64,000 nucleotides of DNA from an uncultured Clostridium sp. (GCA_902785295.1 CACZYK010000034.1:40501-104500); one strand, 5' to 3'; shown: positions 36,048 to 45,103, numbered from the stretch's first letter. Translations and numbers: made by a program. The notes: generated by a model from the letters alone, not told the origin.

Positions 36048-37211
36048 CTATTTAAATATTTTCTTTATATTATGTTTTAAACCTTCAAATATGCCACCTT
36101 TTTCTATGTTTCTGTCACAATATACTTTAATTTCTCCAACCTTTTCTTCTCCAAGGTAAACTTCACAATTTCCTACAATATCACCTTTAGTATATTTTTC
36201 TTTAAGGTCATTTATAACAATTTTTTTAACAAGTTCTCCATCAGTACCTTTTGGTAAAACCACTTCTAAATCTTCACAAGCTTTAGCCATAAAGAATCTA
36301 TCAGTGTTTTTGCCCATATATACTTGTTCTACATCTTCATCTTTAGAGACAAGCTTTTTTCCTTCATATTTTGAAAAACCATAGTTCATAAGAATTCCTG
36401 CATCACGATTTCTTATTTTATATGTAGGTGCACCCATTATTACTGCAAGCATTCTTACTCCATTTCTTTTTGCAGTAGCAGATATACAATATTTTGCTTC
36501 ACTTGTATATCCTGTTTTTAAGCCATCACATCCTTCAAAGAATCTAACAAGCTTATTGTGGTTTACAAGCTCTATAGGACTTTTTCTTCCTTCTGAGATT
36601 GTTTCCATATATATGCTTGAATAATTAAGTATTGTTGGATGCTTTAAAAGTTCTCTAGACATTGTTGCAATATCTCTTGCTGTTGACACATGACCTTCTG
36701 CTGGTAATCCATTGCAGTTTACAAAATGAGTATTTGTCATTCCAAGCTCTTGAGCTCTTTTATTCATTAAATTAACAAAATCACCTTCAGTACCACCTAT
36801 ATACTCTGCAATAGCAACAGCAGCATCATTTCCTGAAGCTATGGCAACTCCTTTTAAAAGTTCCTCTAAAGTTCTTACCTCTCCAGTATCAAGAAGCATT
36901 GTACTTCCACCCATGTTTTTAGCATTTTCACTACAAGTAACCTTATCTTGAAGAGAAACTTTATTGCTATCTATAGCTTCCATTGCAAGAAGCATTGTCA
37001 TTACTTTTGTTACAGATGCTGGGGCATATTTTTCATCAATATTTTTTTCATATAGTACCTTACCTGATATAGGTTCAATTAATAATGCTGAATTTGCTTC
37101 AATTCCATCCATTGTATTATCTTCAGCACTTACATTTTTATTAGGAATTAATAAAAATGATAAATTTAATAATAAACTTATTGCAAATATTTTCATAAAT
37201 TTCTTTTTCAT
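36048..37211 (-). CDS. dacF: D-alanyl-D-alanine carboxypeptidase DacF
   Basis: A 387-residue penicillin-binding protein. After the signal peptide (1-28), it has ASVTK (catalytic Ser-x-x-Lys) near 66, SGNDAA near 126 and KTGYTSEAKY near 230. A C-terminal beta-rich domain (about 290-370) and an amphipathic end (GIFEGLKHNIKKIFK) anchor it to the membrane. In Bacillus, dacF lies beside deoB/drm and sporulation genes and shapes cortex cross-linking. The same neighbourhood (spoIIM, xerD, deoB, pdp) is kept here. Confidence 0.94.
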   Translation of the reverse strand: MKKKFMKIFAISLLLNLSFLLIPNKNVSAEDNTMDGIEANSALLIEPISGKVLYEKNIDEKYAPASVTKVMTMLLAMEAIDSNKVSLQDKVTCSENAKNMGGSTMLLDTGEVRTLEELLKGVAIASGNDAAVAIAEYIGGTEGDFVNLMNKRAQELGMTNTHFVNCNGLPAEGHVSTARDIATMSRELLKHPTILNYSSIYMETISEGRKSPIELVNHNKLVRFFEGCDGLKTGYTSEAKYCISATAKRNGVRMLAVIMGAPTYKIRNRDAGILMNYGFSKYEGKKLVSKDEDVEQVYMGKNTDRFFMAKACEDLEVVLPKGTDGELVKKIVINDLKEKYTKGDIVGNCEVYLGEEKVGEIKVYCDRNIEKGGIFEGLKHNIKKIFK

Positions 37212-37323
37212 ATTTTTTATCTTTGCTACTAAAACATATACAATTGTATATGCTAGATGATTGGGATAAATCTCACGATTTTATCTTACTGTTTCAATGT
37301 ATCTCTGCTTTTATTATAAATAA

Positions 37324-37444
37324 CTACTTGCATTTGATATGATACTCCACAGTCATAAATTCCCGACTAGCCATCGGTACATACTTACAATAACTTTTTT
37401 GTACTATTTTGTAAGTCTTTTTACATCTAAGTAGCTCCTCCTTT
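37324..37444 (-). other. Unexplained dacF leader with start-stop codon pair and open 37-codon frame
   Basis: Upstream of dacF lies an AAAGGAGGAG site (37435-37444), then ATG at 37424-37426 followed at once by TAA. In a different frame, codons without any initiator run from about 37437 to a TAG at 37324 and would read RCKKTYKIVQKSYCKY, then VPMASREF and onward. It might be a small gene, a riboregulator or a remnant. I see nothing else in 37212-37574. Confidence 0.3.
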
Positions 37445-37574
37445 CTCTAATATTTTTAATCTTTAACCTTAGTTCTTGGAACTTATATAACATTAACAAA
37501 TTATCTTTCTCCTTTCAATTATAGTATTTCCAAATGCTAAAAAATTATGTTATAGTATATTAAAATAATTAAAA

Positions 37575-37635
37575 GCAGAATAAATATATTATTTTACCTA
37601 AATAACTTTATGGTAAAACAATACATTTATTCTGC
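37575..37635. repeat. Hairpin repeat with GCAGAATAAAT arms (copy B)
   Basis: The stem has 22 pairs and two A-C mismatches: GCAGAATAAAT, TATT and TTTTACC on the left (37575-37598) match GGTAAAA, AATA and ATTTATTCTGC on the right (37612-37635). Its outer arms are identical to those at 17936-18004. It lies just past the pdp stop and would act as its terminator. Confidence 0.7.
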
Positions 37636-37653
37636 TATGATTTAAGTTTTAAT

Positions 37654-38958
37654 TTATTTTATGACTTCATATATTAATGGAATATCATCTTTAAAGGAGT
37701 CTTGAATTTCAATAGCATTAATTAATTTTTTTGAAGCCTTTTCTCCTTTTTTCATATCATTTGCATGAATATAAGCTAAAATTTCTCCTTTATTTACCTT
37801 ATCTCCACGTTTTTTATTAAGTACAATTCCTACTGATAAATCTATTTTACTTTCTTTAGTAACTCTTCCTGCACCAAGTTCCATTGCTATAAGTCCAATC
37901 TCTTCTGCATGGATTTTTGATATTATTCCAGACTTTTCAGCCTTAACTTCTAGTATAAAAGAAGCTTTTTCAAAACAATCTGTATTATCAATATATTTTT
38001 CATCTCCACCTTGTGCTTTTACAAATTCCTTAAGCTTTTCTAGTGCCTTTCCATTTTTTATGTTTTCTAAAAGCATGTTATATCCTTCTTCAAATGAAGA
38101 GGCTTTTTTACCTAAAATAAGCATATAACTTCCAAGATTTAAAGTTAATTCTAAAAGGTCTTTAGGACCATTTCCTTTTAATGTGTTAATAGCCTCAATA
38201 ACTTCTAAAGAATTGCCTATGGCATAGCCTAGGGGCTGATCCATATCTGATATAATTGCAATAGTTTGCCTTCCTACATTATTGCCTATATCAACCATTT
38301 CTTGAGCCAAAGCTCTTGCCTCCCTAGGAGTTTTCATAAAAGCTCCTTCTCCCACCTTAACATCAAGAACTATGGCATCAGCCCCAGAGGCAATTTTTTT
38401 ACTCATTATGCTTGAAGCTATTAAAGACATATTATCTACTGTGGCAGTAACATCTCTTAAAGCATAAATCTTTTTATCTGCTGGTGCTAAATGCCCTGTT
38501 TGGGCAACTAAAGCTATTTTATGTTTATTTACATTATCAATAAATTTTTCTTCAGGAAGGTTAACTGAAAATCCTTTAAAAGATTCTAATTTATCAATTG
38601 TTCCACCAGTATGACCAAGCCCTCTTCCAGACATCTTAGCCACTGGAATTCCACAAGAAGCAACAAGTGGTGCAAGAAGTATAGTTGTTTTATCTCCTAC
38701 TCCTCCTGTTGAATGTTTATCAACCTTTATTCCTTCTATTTTATCTAAGGATAATATATCTCCAGAGTTTGCCATAGCTAAAGTAAGGTCAGTAGTTTCT
38801 CTTTTATTCATTTTATTAAAATATATTGCCATTAAAAGAGCAGATGCTTGATAATCTGGAATTTCACCTTTAGTAAAGCCATTAACAAAATAATCTATTT
38901 CTTCCTTTGATAATTCTTTTCCATTTCTTTTATTCATAATTATATCGTACATTCTCAT
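37654..38958 (-). CDS. pdp: Pyrimidine-nucleoside phosphorylase
   Basis: A 434-residue enzyme that splits pyrimidine nucleosides with phosphate to give (deoxy)ribose 1-phosphate. The phosphate-binding and family signature is seen in [14 protein letters not shown] (near 79), followed by [20 protein letters not shown] (113-132). The C-terminal domain ends in the ILAYIHAND region. The ATG lies 3 bp after the deoB stop, so it forms one operon with deoB. The deoC step lies at 30676. Confidence 0.96.
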   Translation of the reverse strand: MRMYDIIMNKRNGKELSKEEIDYFVNGFTKGEIPDYQASALLMAIYFNKMNKRETTDLTLAMANSGDILSLDKIEGIKVDKHSTGGVGDKTTILLAPLVASCGIPVAKMSGRGLGHTGGTIDKLESFKGFSVNLPEEKFIDNVNKHKIALVAQTGHLAPADKKIYALRDVTATVDNMSLIASSIMSKKIASGADAIVLDVKVGEGAFMKTPREARALAQEMVDIGNNVGRQTIAIISDMDQPLGYAIGNSLEVIEAINTLKGNGPKDLLELTLNLGSYMLILGKKASSFEEGYNMLLENIKNGKALEKLKEFVKAQGGDEKYIDNTDCFEKASFILEVKAEKSGIISKIHAEEIGLIAMELGAGRVTKESKIDLSVGIVLNKKRGDKVNKGEILAYIHANDMKKGEKASKKLINAIEIQDSFKDDIPLIYEVIK

Positions 38959-38961
38959 AAA

Positions 38962-40140
38962 TTATTCCTCCTTTAGCACTTCTTTTAAAAAACTTTCTCC
39001 TGGTAAAGTATTTTTTATTGAAAGATAATCTAAAATACTCTTTCCTATATTAGAAAAGGATGATTGTACTCCTATATCTATATTTTCTTTAATATTTTCT
39101 CCATAAACAAGAATAGGTATGTATTCTCTCGAATGGTCTGTTCCTGAAGTTGTAGGGTCACAGCCATGGTCTGCTGTTATTATAAGAATATCCTCTTCTT
39201 TCATGGCATTAAATATCTCTTCCATTCTATTATCAAAATCCTCTAAAGCTTTTCCATAGCCTTTAGCATCATTTCTATGACCAAAATTCATATCAAATTC
39301 TACAAGATTTGTAAAAATTAAACCACTAAAGTCCTCTTTCATAAACTTTAAGGTCTTATCAACTCCATCCATGTTATTTTTTGTTGATACACCTTCTGTT
39401 ATTCCCTTTGAATTAAAGATATCTTTAATTTTTCCTACAGACTTTACTTCCATATTATTTTCTTTAATATAATCAAGCATTGTTTTACTAAATGGGTCTA
39501 GTGCGTAATCATGTCTGTTAGAGGTTCTTGTAAAGTTACCCTCTTTTCCTATAAAAGGTCTTGCAATAACCCTTCCAATCATTTTATCTCCAACTAAAAA
39601 TTCACGAGCTTTTTTACACATATCATAAAGTCTATCTAAAGGAATAACCTCTTCATGAGCTGCTATTTGAAAAACACTATCTGCAGAGGTATAAATTATA
39701 GGATACTTTGTTTTTATATGCTCCTCTCCCAGTTCTTTTATTATTTCAGTTCCTGAAGCTACCTTATTTCCAAGAACACCTTCTACATTAGCTTTTTCTT
39801 TAAATTCTTCAATTATCTCTTTAGGAAAACCATTAGGATATGTTTTTAAAGGAGTTTTTGTTATCACCCCAGAAATTTCCCAATGTCCTGTTATTGTGTC
39901 TTTACCCATAGATTTCTCCATTGCTTTTCCAAAAGAACCTTTAACACATTTTTCTTTTCCAAGAGAATTTACTCCTTCAATATTACCAAGTCCTAATTTC
40001 TTTAAATTAGGTAAATTTAAGCCATTGCAAGCCTTAAAGGTATTATCTAAAGTATGACTTCCCTTATCATTAAAAGCTTTTGCATCTGGAAGTTCTCCAA
40101 TTCCTACACTATCTAAAACAATTAAAATTACTCTCTTCAT
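38962..40140 (-). CDS. deoB: Phosphopentomutase
   Basis: A 392-residue alkaline-phosphatase-fold mutase that turns (deoxy)ribose 1-phosphate into the 5-phosphate. Metal-binding blocks are seen in LDSVGIGELPDA (residues 8-19), GKDTITGHWEISG near 79 carrying the phosphorylated threonine, and LIITADHGCDPTT near 320. It lies between the xerD homologue and pdp, the same order as in Bacillus (xerD-drm). It feeds pdp products to deoC. Confidence 0.96.
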   Translation of the reverse strand: MKRVILIVLDSVGIGELPDAKAFNDKGSHTLDNTFKACNGLNLPNLKKLGLGNIEGVNSLGKEKCVKGSFGKAMEKSMGKDTITGHWEISGVITKTPLKTYPNGFPKEIIEEFKEKANVEGVLGNKVASGTEIIKELGEEHIKTKYPIIYTSADSVFQIAAHEEVIPLDRLYDMCKKAREFLVGDKMIGRVIARPFIGKEGNFTRTSNRHDYALDPFSKTMLDYIKENNMEVKSVGKIKDIFNSKGITEGVSTKNNMDGVDKTLKFMKEDFSGLIFTNLVEFDMNFGHRNDAKGYGKALEDFDNRMEEIFNAMKEEDILIITADHGCDPTTSGTDHSREYIPILVYGENIKENIDIGVQSSFSNIGKSILDYLSIKNTLPGESFLKEVLKEE

Positions 40141-40173
40141 AAAATTTCCTCCTTCATCTTTAGCTTAATGTTA

Positions 40174-41052
40174 TTATGCCCTTGGATGAGTATTTCTATA
40201 TATCAAATTAATTTTATCATTATTCATAATTTCATAATAGGTGTCCATGTAAGTTAAAACCTGATTTCCAAGAAGTTTTTGAACAGCCCTTACATTAGCA
40301 CCATTTTGAAGCATATGAACAGCAAAAGAATGTCTAAATGTATTTAAATTTACATCAACACTAACATTTGCTTTTTGAGAATACTCCTTTACAATTCTCC
40401 ATATGCCTTGTCTTGTAAGCTTTTTACCATTTAAATTAACAAATAAATTTTCAACTCCTGCTTCAGCTATGGTACTTCTTATATTTAAATATTCTTTAGT
40501 TGCATTAAGAGCACTTCTTCCAATTGGTATAAGCCTTTCATAATTTTTATTATCAACACATCTAACAAAAGATAAATCAAGATTTACATCACTTACTTTA
40601 ATAGTTATAAGTTCAGATACCTTCATTCCTGTTGCATACATCATTTCTAAAAGTGCACAATCTCTTATTCCTTTAGGACCATTTTTATCTACTGTTCTTA
40701 TTATTTTGTCTACTTCTTCAATAGTAAGTATCTGAGGAAGCTTTTTAGAAGTCTTGCTACCCTTAAATGATATTTTAGGAATATCTTTTATAAGTTCATT
40801 AGACTTTAAAAAACTATAAAAACTCCTAATACTTATTACTATTCTATTAATTGAACGCTCAGATTTTCCTTCATCTAACAAGTGCTGAATATAAGACATT
40901 ACAGCTAGGTTATCTTCACTATATAAGTTAAGTTTATTTTTTTCAACAAATTTAATAAATAAATTTACATCTGTTATATAAGCATAAACTGTATTTTTGC
41001 TTTTTTCGCTTTCTAATAAATAATTTTTATAACTGTCTAAAATTTCTTTCAT
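40174..41052 (-). CDS. xerD: XerD-locus tyrosine recombinase homologue with altered catalytic residues
   Basis: A 292-residue Xer-like protein at the conserved xerD locus beside deoB. The core-binding domain (1-95) and the catalytic domain (110-292) are both full length. However, the first catalytic Arg is Lys (YATGMKVSEL; usual GLRxSE). The His of His-x-x-Arg is Asn (LNTFRHSF; usual HTLRHS). The His of the LGH motif is Asn (KLLGNQ). The second Arg and the Tyr (DTYYEI) remain. Such changes would normally abolish strand exchange, so it may be a structural partner or a DNA-binding protein. Function should not be assumed from the name. Confidence 0.85.
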   Translation of the reverse strand: MKEILDSYKNYLLESEKSKNTVYAYITDVNLFIKFVEKNKLNLYSEDNLAVMSYIQHLLDEGKSERSINRIVISIRSFYSFLKSNELIKDIPKISFKGSKTSKKLPQILTIEEVDKIIRTVDKNGPKGIRDCALLEMMYATGMKVSELITIKVSDVNLDLSFVRCVDNKNYERLIPIGRSALNATKEYLNIRSTIAEAGVENLFVNLNGKKLTRQGIWRIVKEYSQKANVSVDVNLNTFRHSFAVHMLQNGANVRAVQKLLGNQVLTYMDTYYEIMNNDKINLIYRNTHPRA

Positions 41053-41089
41053 ATACCTCTCCTACTTATTATTTACTTTTTATACTATT

Positions 41090-41166
41090 AGGAAATTACA
41101 TCACTTGCTAAACTATAATAATTTATTAAGCTTAATAAAAGAAATCAGTTTAGAAATTTCCCTTCC
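41090..41166 (+). repeat. Dispersed structured repeat, copy 3
   Basis: AGGAAATT ... GAAATTTCCC arms surround AAGCTTAATAAAAGAAATCA. Inner arms AAACT and AGTTT differ from copy 1 yet still pair, which hints at selection for structure. It lies between spoIIM and the xerD homologue. Confidence 0.65.
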
Positions 41167-41175
41167 TTTAGTTTT

Positions 41176-41808
41176 TTACTGATAAAACTTAGTTATTACA
41201 AGCCTTATTAAATTTGGTGAAATATAAGTCTCTATAACAGCACCTATCCCAAAAAGAATAAATAGTAATAACAAAAAGACGATATCACTTTTAGGATTAA
41301 ATCTAATATTCCAAGACTTTTTTAAAAATCTACTTTTAAAATTTTCTATTGAAAAAGACAATGAAATAATACTTAAAATTATAAATGCAGGAATATAAAT
41401 TAAATTTTGAGGGATAATAGAAACAAAGGCAACACCAATCCCTGAATTGCTATAGGTAGTTATTAAAAAAGCAAATGTATATCCTATGCTAAAACCCTTT
41501 ATTAAATCTAATATTAAAATTATTGGAGCACCAAAAAATAAAAAGCTCATTAAAAATATAGGAATTATAAGAAGAAGATTTTTTTTTAATACATTAAAAA
41601 ACAGCCCTCCATAATTAGTGTTATTTTTTAATAAACTATTTATATAAGAAGTAAAATAATTAGATAAATCAGTTTTATCTCCTTCATTCATATATTTTAT
41701 TGTATATACTCCAAGAACAATTCCTACACAGAAAAATAATAGAATAAATAAATAGTAAAGTTTATTTCTTGTAAAGGCTTCATTTATTTTTCTTAATAAA
41801 CCATTCAT
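41176..41808 (-). CDS. spoIIM: Stage II sporulation protein M
   Basis: A 210-residue membrane protein of the SpoIIDMP engulfment machinery. About five membrane segments are visible, beginning at YYLFILLFFCVGIVLGVYTI (19-38), with one near 75-105 (LLLIIPIFLMSFLFFGAP) and the last near 175-195. In the forespore-engulfing mother cell it brings SpoIIP and SpoIID to the membrane. Its place next to xerD and deoB matches Bacillus. It is flanked on both sides by repeat copies. Confidence 0.93.
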   Translation of the reverse strand: MNGLLRKINEAFTRNKLYYLFILLFFCVGIVLGVYTIKYMNEGDKTDLSNYFTSYINSLLKNNTNYGGLFFNVLKKNLLLIIPIFLMSFLFFGAPIILILDLIKGFSIGYTFAFLITTYSNSGIGVAFVSIIPQNLIYIPAFIILSIISLSFSIENFKSRFLKKSWNIRFNPKSDIVFLLLLFILFGIGAVIETYISPNLIRLVITKFYQ

Positions 41809-41883
41809 TCTTTCCTCCTCTAATGTTTAATCTGTTTTATACTATGAAGAGGATTTAAACTTTATGCAGAAATTATTACTATC

Positions 41884-41957
41884 AAGAAATTATACAATTT
41901 AATGAATTATAGATAAATTGCTAAGATAATAATAAAACTTAAGTTTAATAATTTTCT
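41884..41957 (+). repeat. Dispersed structured repeat, degenerate copy 4
   Basis: AAGAAATTATACAATTTAAT begins the copy and ATAATTTTCT ends it. The segment ATTGCTAAGATAATAATAAA matches copy 1 closely, but the core AATAAAAGAAA is lost. It lies upstream of spoIIM and is the most worn copy. Confidence 0.5.
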
Positions 41958-41959
41958 AC

Positions 41960-42040
41960 TTTTTACTTTACATAATATTTATTATGATTATTATGTAAAG
42001 TAAAAAAAATTGAGATAAGATAATTTAATATCTCAATTTT
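41960..42040 (-). terminator. Two tandem hairpins downstream of the HD-domain gene
   Basis: The first stem is a perfect 18-bp pair (41960-41977 with 41989-42006). The second (AAAATTGAGATA at 42006-42017 with TATCTCAATTTT at 42029-42040) is a terminator-type stem with T residues. The rest of 41809-42176 has no frame; an upstream piece of spoIIM leader holds repeat copy 4. Confidence 0.7.
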
Positions 42041-42176
42041 TATAAACTCTTGGTCATAAATGTTTTCCTCAAAAAGATACATTCTAACTGCTTAGGCTAT
42101 TCAAGTATTACAATTAAGTTATACCATTTTAAAATATATGTAAAACTTTAGGCTTTTATCACAAGCTATTATCTTT

Positions 42177-42950
42177 TTAGTGTAATTTGCTATTGATATA
42201 ATCATTAGCTACTTTCTTTATATCTTCCATCTTTTCCTTTGTATCTGGATTTTTATAATCTATTCTATCAATTACTATATTTATGTAATTATTATCCTTT
42301 AAAAATTTTAACCCAGAAGAAAAATTAAAATCAAATATAAAAGCAATATAAGATATCCACATATCCATATGAGTTTTTCTATCTGCTCTTAATATCATTC
42401 TATGATTAATAAAATCATCATAAATATTATCACTTATACTCTCTAGCTCAAATTCTTCTTCACTTATATCAAAAAGAGTATCAATTTTTTCAGTTTCTTT
42501 AACCCTAAAGTTATCCATTTTATCTCCATCTCTTATTATCTTTGAAAATAATAATTCTCTTTCTGGCAAGTTTTCTTCTATCTTATATTTATTATGGTTT
42601 CTTATAGCTTTCTCTATTATATTATCATAAGTTTTTTCTTGCAGGAAATTTCTTATAAGATTATCCTTAAATAAAATATCTGCCCCATACTCTGCATGGT
42701 CTATTGTGCTATTATCATTAAAGCTATTAAAAATTTTAAGTTGCTTAAAACGCCCTATATCATGTAAAAGCCCTATAAGCTTTGCAAGATTAGTGTCTTC
42801 TTTACTAAGTTTTAAGTCTTTGGCAATATATTCACATGCATCAACTACTTTATAAGTATGTTCTATCTTTAACCTTATTTTAGGGTCATTTACATCGAAA
42901 AAAGCTAAATAATCCTTAAATGCCTTTTTGGCCATATTAAAATCTATCAT
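42177..42950 (-). CDS. HD-domain phosphohydrolase
   Basis: A 257-residue HD-superfamily protein. The metal-binding His and His-Asp pairs are in IEHTYKVVDACEYIA (near 28) and LIGLLHDIGRFKQ (near 57). A further His is in NSTIDHAEYGADILF (near 78), and RDGDKMDNF near 143 is the last motif. HD proteins cleave phosphoester or pyrophosphate bonds of nucleotides. The substrate here is unknown. The chosen start (42950) follows GAGGAGAAG; seven codons upstream is another ATG without a good site. Confidence 0.88.
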   Translation of the reverse strand: MIDFNMAKKAFKDYLAFFDVNDPKIRLKIEHTYKVVDACEYIAKDLKLSKEDTNLAKLIGLLHDIGRFKQLKIFNSFNDNSTIDHAEYGADILFKDNLIRNFLQEKTYDNIIEKAIRNHNKYKIEENLPERELLFSKIIRDGDKMDNFRVKETEKIDTLFDISEEEFELESISDNIYDDFINHRMILRADRKTHMDMWISYIAFIFDFNFSSGLKFLKDNNYINIVIDRIDYKNPDTKEKMEDIKKVANDYINSKLH

Positions 42951-43044
42951 GTAAATTCTTCTCCTCTCCATTATATCTTCATCAAAATAATCTAAAACAT
43001 TAGATATACATAATTATACCATATTAATTACTACATAAAATAAA

Positions 43045-43091
43045 AAAGTGGCTACGCCACACCCACTTCGTGGTAACACTTTTGCCACTTT
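43045..43091 (-). terminator. Terminator after DUF3021 gene
   Basis: AAAGTGGC (43045-43052) pairs with GCCACTTT (43084-43091), with an inner CCAC/GTGG stem. It is 72 bp past the stop of the leftward gene. Confidence 0.65.
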
Positions 43092-43162
43092 ATATCCTTC
43101 AAAGTATTGATATTACTAACTTTTAAAGCTTAAAAGTTTTTCAATGCTCCTTAAATAAATTA

Positions 43163-43594
43163 TTATTTCTTTTCCTTTTCTTTTTTATACTGACCTAATA
43201 ATCCATCATACTTTTTCCCAGCTATTCTAAAATAAATTTCAAATCCTATTGTCATAATTATAAAAATTGCTATAAATATAATAATAAATGTTACCCATGA
43301 ACCAATATTATCTTTAGGAAACCAATTAAAACAAATTGCACATATGCTTAATACAGCTAAAAATGGAATGATAAATATTATAAGCCTTGTACTATAACTA
43401 GCTTTTTTTATTAAAAAATTAGTAAAAGCTATACACTGAATTAATGAGCCTAATATAGAAAACAATAATATAGATAATATAGTTGTAATTTCTATGGATT
43501 CATTTTTAAATAATAAAGAAATAATCATAAATATAATCATAGAACTTGTAAACATAATGCTTACTGGTACTATACTTTTTGTAATATTTTTCAT
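43163..43594 (-). CDS. DUF3021 family membrane protein
   Basis: A 143-residue protein with four membrane segments (about 9-30, 38-60, 70-90, 100-122). The C-terminal tail is basic (KKYDGLLGQYKKEKEKK). The pattern and the gene for a LytTR protein 13 bp upstream match DUF3021 membrane proteins, which pair with LytTR regulators in Firmicutes and probably inhibit or sense for them. No catalytic motif is seen. Confidence 0.85.
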   Translation of the reverse strand: MKNITKSIVPVSIMFTSSMIIFMIISLLFKNESIEITTILSILLFSILGSLIQCIAFTNFLIKKASYSTRLIIFIIPFLAVLSICAICFNWFPKDNIGSWVTFIIIFIAIFIIMTIGFEIYFRIAGKKYDGLLGQYKKEKEKK

Positions 43595-43607
43595 AACGTA
43601 TTCCTCC

Positions 43608-44048
43608 TTAAATAAGACCTAATTTTTCTTTTATTGTATGAACATATTGTCTTGAAACATATAATCTTTCATCATTATTCATAGTGACTAGCATTTTTCC
43701 TCCAAATTCAGGTCTTAAAGACTTTATTTGCCTAAAATTTATTATTGTTGATTTTGAAGCTCTAAAAAAATCACTTCCAATAAGCTTTTCTTCAAGCTCA
43801 TATAATTTTAATGGTGTTTCATACACCTCTTTATTTGTATAAAAGAAAGTTTTTTTATCTACAGTATCTATATATAATATCTTTTGTGCATCTAATATAA
43901 ACATTTCTCCATCTTTTATGCCAGTAACTTTCTTATCAAAAACCTTAAGCAAAGATACAATTTTTAATATACTTTCATCTGTTTCTTGACAATTAATTGT
44001 AACTTCTGTTTCACTTAGTAAAGGATTTTCATTAATGTGAATCTTCAT
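43608..44048 (-). CDS. LytTR DNA-binding regulator
   Basis: A 146-residue protein read from the ATG at 44048 (site GAAAGGAG). The LytTR domain covers about residues 45-146: ILYIDTVDKKTFFYTN, then SDFFRASKSTIINFRQIKSL near 92 and a C-terminal RLYVSRQYVHTIKEKLG. There is no receiver domain, so control likely comes from the DUF3021 membrane partner 13 bp downstream. Such pairs typically activate their own operon and a transporter or bacteriocin gene. Confidence 0.9.
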   Translation of the reverse strand: MKIHINENPLLSETEVTINCQETDESILKIVSLLKVFDKKVTGIKDGEMFILDAQKILYIDTVDKKTFFYTNKEVYETPLKLYELEEKLIGSDFFRASKSTIINFRQIKSLRPEFGGKMLVTMNNDERLYVSRQYVHTIKEKLGLI

Positions 44049-44184
44049 TTTTACTCTCCTTTCAAGGTACCTTATAATGTTATTATATTGATAGTTAAAT
44101 TTTCTTTCAATAAAAAACACCTATGTTGTAGATAATATGGAATAAGATGTATAATATAAGCATTAAACTGCAAAGGAGATTAAA

Positions 44185-44466
44185 ATGAAGGATACTATTT
44201 TAGTTGTTGAAGATGAATATGATATAAGAGAATTACTAAAAGAATTTTTAACTCAGGCAGGCTATGATGTAGTAACTGCTGAAGATGGTTTAGAAGCTTT
44301 AGAAAAATTTAAATCTTTTAATTATAACCTTATTATTTTAGACATAATGCTTCCTAAAATTGATGGATATGTTTTATGTGAAATAATAAGAAAAGAAAGT
44401 AATGTACCAATAATAATGCTTACTGCTTTAGATAGTGAAGAAAATCAGCTATCTACTCTGATATAA
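44185..44466 (+). pseudogene. Truncated response-regulator receiver domain
   Basis: The 93-residue product has the receiver-domain start (ILVVEDEYDIRELLKEF), the phosphoacceptor Asp in LIILDIMLPKIDGYVL near 54, and the conserved Thr in PIIMLTALDSEE near 80. It then runs off into LSTLI and stops. The last third of the receiver domain and the DNA-binding domain are missing. A 27-bp direct repeat begins four bases after the stop. The truncation likely accompanied the insertion of the downstream cassette, or a deletion. Confidence 0.8.
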
Positions 44467-44469
44467 AAA

Positions 44470-44496
44470 ATATTTTTTCGCATATTAATATATTAT
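44470..44496 (+). repeat. 27-bp direct repeat, left copy
   Basis: An exact 27-bp match to 45104-45130 (core TTTTTTCGCATATTAATATA). Both are followed, 55-90 bp on, by AATGCCCCTTTT. The pair frames a 607-bp segment with one small gene. Confidence 0.8.
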
Positions 44497-44560
44497 CTGA
44501 TTCATTATTATTTATAATCAACAAATTCATATATTTTCGACTTAAAAACAATGCCCCTTT

Positions 44561-44878
44561 TTAATATTTCCCATTTTTAACTTTTAAAATCACATTATGA
44601 CTTACACCATATTTACTTCCTAGTTTTCTACTACTTAAATTAGACTCCTGTATTTCTTTAATAAATTTCTCACTTAAAATTTTTTTTCTTTTTCCCCTCT
44701 TCACTAAATTAATACTTGAAATTTGATTTTTATCTAGGAAACCATTATTAGTATCTAACACATTATTAAAATCCAAAAACAAAAACTCTTCTTCTGACAT
44801 CTTAATATCTTTTGGAATAAGATAATAATACTCGCTCAATTCTTTCAAAGTAGTTATTTCATCTATATTTTTACTCAT
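44561..44878 (-). CDS. Small protein with C-terminal helix-turn-helix, cassette gene
   Basis: A 105-residue protein. The last 35 residues (ILSEKFIKEIQESNLSSRKL, then GSKYGVSHNVILKVKNGKY) form a helix-turn-helix of the type seen in small DNA-binding proteins and in endonuclease-associated modules. The N-terminal half (SKNIDEITTLKELSEYYYLI) is acidic. It lies alone between 27-bp direct repeats. I do not recognise a family and infer only DNA binding. The flank 44879-45194 holds no other frame and includes the right repeat. Confidence 0.6.
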   Translation of the reverse strand: MSKNIDEITTLKELSEYYYLIPKDIKMSEEEFLFLDFNNVLDTNNGFLDKNQISSINLVKRGKRKKILSEKFIKEIQESNLSSRKLGSKYGVSHNVILKVKNGKY

Positions 44879-45103
44879 TTAAAATCACCTACTTAGATTG
44901 TTATTAATATATTTTACCATATATTAACATTAATTGTAAGTAATAACCTTTTTTATTGCTAAAAAAAAATTATAACTCACTCAGAAATTTTCAATTCTAT
45001 TAATTGTATTGGAAACTTAAATTATTAATGATATGTAATTGTAGGAAAGAAATTTGAAATGATAAGAGAAAAATTTTATATTTAATGAAGTTTATTTTTA
45101 ATA

